Part shown: positions 62,326 through 64,000 of the stretch, one piece after another
How positions within the stretch are numbered: position 1 is the first letter of the stretch
Layout: each line of letters begins with the position of its first letter
Assembly (NCBI GenBank): GCA_910575625.1
Contig: CAJTFD010000001.1
Coordinates: 301,573 to 365,572, forward strand
Length of the DNA stretch: 64,000 nucleotides
Reading direction: 5' to 3'
From: Clostridia bacterium
GTDB lineage: Bacteria > Bacillota > Clostridia > Lachnospirales > Lachnospiraceae
Made by a program: the position numbers and the translations under genes
The notes under the pieces: generated by a model
Database searches by the model: none
Seen by the model: the letters and a program-made list of their open reading frames with translations, nothing else
Told to the model about the DNA's origin: nothing

Positions 62326-63690
62326 TTACTGGGCGCTGATATACTTGGGCTCCTGCCCACGCAGGACGATCCGCGGCCCTCCATTCTGTTCTATGTATTC
62401 TTTTGTGATGACGACCTCCCCGATGTTGTTATCTTTCGGGATCTCATACATGATATCCAGCATGTATTCCTCTAAAATAGCCCGCAGGGCACGCGCCCCC
62501 GTTTTCTTCTCCAGCGCCCTGTCCGCGATCGCCTCCAATGCGCCGTCCTCGAAATCCAATTTAACTTCGTCCAGGTATAAGAGCTTCTGGTATTGTTTTA
62601 AAATGGCATTCTTCGGCTCTCTGAGTATCTGGATCAACATATCTCTATCCAATCCATTCAGCGTAAAGATGATCGGAAGACGGCCGACAAATTCCGGGAT
62701 CATTCCGAATGCCTTGACATCCTCCACTGTGACCTTGCCCAGAAGATCTGGATCGTCGTCGTATTTATCCTTGAGATCTGCCCGGAAGCCTATGGATGCC
62801 TGTTCATTCAGACGCTCCTTGATGATGTTTTCCAATTCCGGGAACGCACCCCCGCAGATAAACAAGATATTCCGGGTGTTCACGGTGGTCAGGGGGACCA
62901 TCGCGTTCTTACTGGTGGCGCCCACAGGCACCTCTACATCGCTGCCCTCCAGTAATTTTAACAGGCCCTGCTGTACGGCCTCGCCGCTCACATCCCTCTG
63001 GTTGGTGTTCCTTTTCTTTGCCAGTTTGTCAATCTCGTCTATAAAGATGATCCCGTGTTCCGCCTTCTCCACATCGTTGTCCGCCGCCAATAAGAGTTTT
63101 GAGACAACACTCTCGATATCATCCCCGATATAGCCAGCCTCTGTCAGGGATGTGGCATCTGTGATCGCCAGAGGCACGTCTAAAAGTCTCGCCAGCGTCT
63201 TCACCAGATAAGTCTTACCGGAACCGGTAGGACCGATCATCAGCATGTTCGATTTCTCAATCTCGATCTCATCCATGGTCTCCGTTGCGACACGTTTATA
63301 ATGATTGTATACAGCCACGGACATGACCTTTTTTGCATGATCCTGTCCGATCACATAATCATCCAATTTTTCTTTGATCTTATGAGGAGCTGGGATATCC
63401 TTTATATTGAACACCTTGGCAGGCTCTTTCTTTTCTGACTTCTCCTTGACTTTCTGCTCCTTGGGGATCTGACTGTGCAGGTTCGATAGATCGATCATAC
63501 TCACATTCTGCAGGTTCATAAGGTCATTATAATTTATATTGCTGTTCCTCATAGTATCAAAACTTTTTTGCATACATTCCGTACAGATGTGGATGTTGTT
63601 CGGCAGGCTGATCATCGAACCTGCTTTACTCTCAGGCCTGCGGCACAGAAAACAGATCTTTTCAGGGTGGTCATGATGCTCATCGTTCAT
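62326..63690 (-). CDS. clpX: ATP-dependent Clp protease ATP-binding subunit ClpX
   Basis: The start is placed at the ATG at 63690 because GAGGAG lies about 8 nt before it; a longer frame starts at 63735. The 454-residue AAA+ unfoldase has an N-terminal zinc site (Cys13, Cys16, Cys36, Cys39), Walker A GPTGSGKT (153-160), Walker B IIFIDE (214-219), the pore loop GYIG and the ClpP-docking IGF loop (300-302). It delivers substrates to ClpP. No clpP is in the window. The linker after the zinc site (about 45-95) is longer and more charged than in Proteobacteria. Confidence 0.92.
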   Translation of the reverse strand: MNDEHHDHPEKICFLCRRPESKAGSMISLPNNIHICTECMQKSFDTMRNSNINYNDLMNLQNVSMIDLSNLHSQIPKEQKVKEKSEKKEPAKVFNIKDIPAPHKIKEKLDDYVIGQDHAKKVMSVAVYNHYKRVATETMDEIEIEKSNMLMIGPTGSGKTYLVKTLARLLDVPLAITDATSLTEAGYIGDDIESVVSKLLLAADNDVEKAEHGIIFIDEIDKLAKKRNTNQRDVSGEAVQQGLLKLLEGSDVEVPVGATSKNAMVPLTTVNTRNILFICGGAFPELENIIKERLNEQASIGFRADLKDKYDDDPDLLGKVTVEDVKAFGMIPEFVGRLPIIFTLNGLDRDMLIQILREPKNAILKQYQKLLYLDEVKLDFEDGALEAIADRALEKKTGARALRAILEEYMLDIMYEIPKDNNIGEVVITKEYIEQNGGPRIVLRGQEPKYISAQ

Positions 63691-63758
63691 AACAAAACTC
63701 CTCACTTTCCATGAAATACTTAATTGCATTCTCACAACAAGTATACGGTTCTATATTG

Positions 63759-63786
63759 ATTATAGCACATTTCCACAGATACACAA
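63759..63786 (-). promoter_or_regulatory. Promoter of clpX
   Basis: TTGTGT (63781-63786) and TATAAT (63759-63764) are 16 bp apart on the minus strand, about 70 bp before the ATG and just after the rRNA terminator. Confidence 0.6.
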
Positions 63787-63804
63787 ATGAAGTTTTTATA
63801 AACA

Positions 63805-63838
63805 CAAAAAAAGCAATCAACTTTTTTGTCGATCACTT
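63805..63838 (-). terminator. Terminator of the ribosomal RNA operon
   Basis: On the minus strand AGTGATCGAC, loop AAAAAA, GTTGATTGCT pairs over 10 positions with several G-U pairs, followed by seven T. It lies about 50 bp after the 23S 3' end. Confidence 0.7.
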
Positions 63839-63886
63839 TCTTTAGCATACCTTCAAAACTGCATATACGATGTCCTCTTACCATCT

Positions 63887-64000
63887 GGTCAAACCCTCAC
63901 CCGATTAGTAGCAGTCAGCTCCACATGTTACCATGCTCCCACCTCTGCCCTATCTACCTCGTCGTCTCCAAGGGGGTTTCCATGCCTCGCGGCATCGGGA
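63887..64000 (-). rRNA. 23S ribosomal RNA, 3' end (window edge)
   Basis: The last 114 bases, read on the minus strand, match the conserved 3' end of bacterial 23S rRNA. ACTAATCGGGTGAGGGTTTG ends the molecule, and further upstream are the AGCTGACTGCTACTAATCGG helix and the ACGACGAGGTAGATAGGGC region. The gene continues beyond the window. No 5S rRNA follows before clpX. Confidence 0.9.

Noticed and set aside
63691..63886. 5S rRNA gene after 23S
   Set aside because: No stretch matches 5S landmarks, and the gap with promoter and terminator leaves too little room.
1..64000. Prophage, defence island or toxin-antitoxin system
   Set aside because: No integrase, capsid, nuclease-helicase or paired small toxin genes were recognised in any frame.

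Overview
The window looks like chromosome of a spore-forming Clostridia, most likely a Lachnospiraceae relative. The evidence is a Firmicutes-type mraZ-to-ftsZ cluster without ftsA, a sporulation-type class B penicillin-binding protein, a Spo0E-like phosphatase, a PASTA kinase/PP2C pair inside a priA-to-thiN operon, and a MurE with the DNPR motif typical of meso-diaminopimelate peptidoglycan. Almost everything is on the minus strand.

Layout. (1) Positions 1 to about 10.6 kb hold an AT-rich surface-polysaccharide island: a UDP-glucose dehydrogenase cut by the window edge, a fucosyltransferase-like protein, GT2 and GT4 glycosyltransferases, two FkbM methyltransferases, a perosamine-synthase-like aminotransferase and a decayed IS200 copy. 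Base composition rises inside the gene at 9367-10557. TagA/WecG-type and O-antigen ligase/polymerase genes follow (10.6-13 kb). (2) Positions 13.1-17.4 kb hold manA, manC, fcl and gmd, which make GDP-mannose, GDP-4-keto-6-deoxymannose and GDP-L-fucose. These are the sugars the fucosyltransferase-like and perosamine-synthase-like proteins would need. A divergent AraC regulator and a DUF1540 gene follow. (3) Positions 19.2-32.3 kb hold the division and wall cluster (transcribed right to left): mraZ, rsmH, ftsL, two class B PBPs, mraY, murD, ftsW, murA, ftsQ, ftsZ. Its promoter sits beside a striking array of MraZ-type boxes. (4) Positions 32.7-34.9 kb: ychF, lgt and a spo0E-like gene, with promoter and terminator. 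(5) Positions 35.0-48.5 kb: murE, priA, def, fmt, a zinc membrane protease, rsmB, rlmN, prpC, prkC, rsgA, rpe, thiN. (6) Positions 48.6-59.7 kb: a large VWA surface protein with a long leader, a carbamate-kinase-like gene with altered motifs, glpK, a 156-bp palindromic element, uppP, and carA/carB. (7) Positions 59.8-64 kb: tRNA-Leu(CAG), a secreted Big2/proline-threonine protein, an LspA-like gene, a zinc-ribbon protein, clpX and the 3' end of a 23S rRNA gene.

The genes are mostly one theme: building, exporting and decorating the cell envelope, and coupling it to division and signalling. No obviously new multi-gene defence or metabolic system was found. The most unusual items are the 156-bp palindromic element, the five-box mraZ operator, the divergent carbamate kinase, the terminators and structured leaders around 51.3-51.8 kb, and the clpX/rRNA junction without 5S rRNA. 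All functional calls come from reading the sequence and recognising families; no database search was run.
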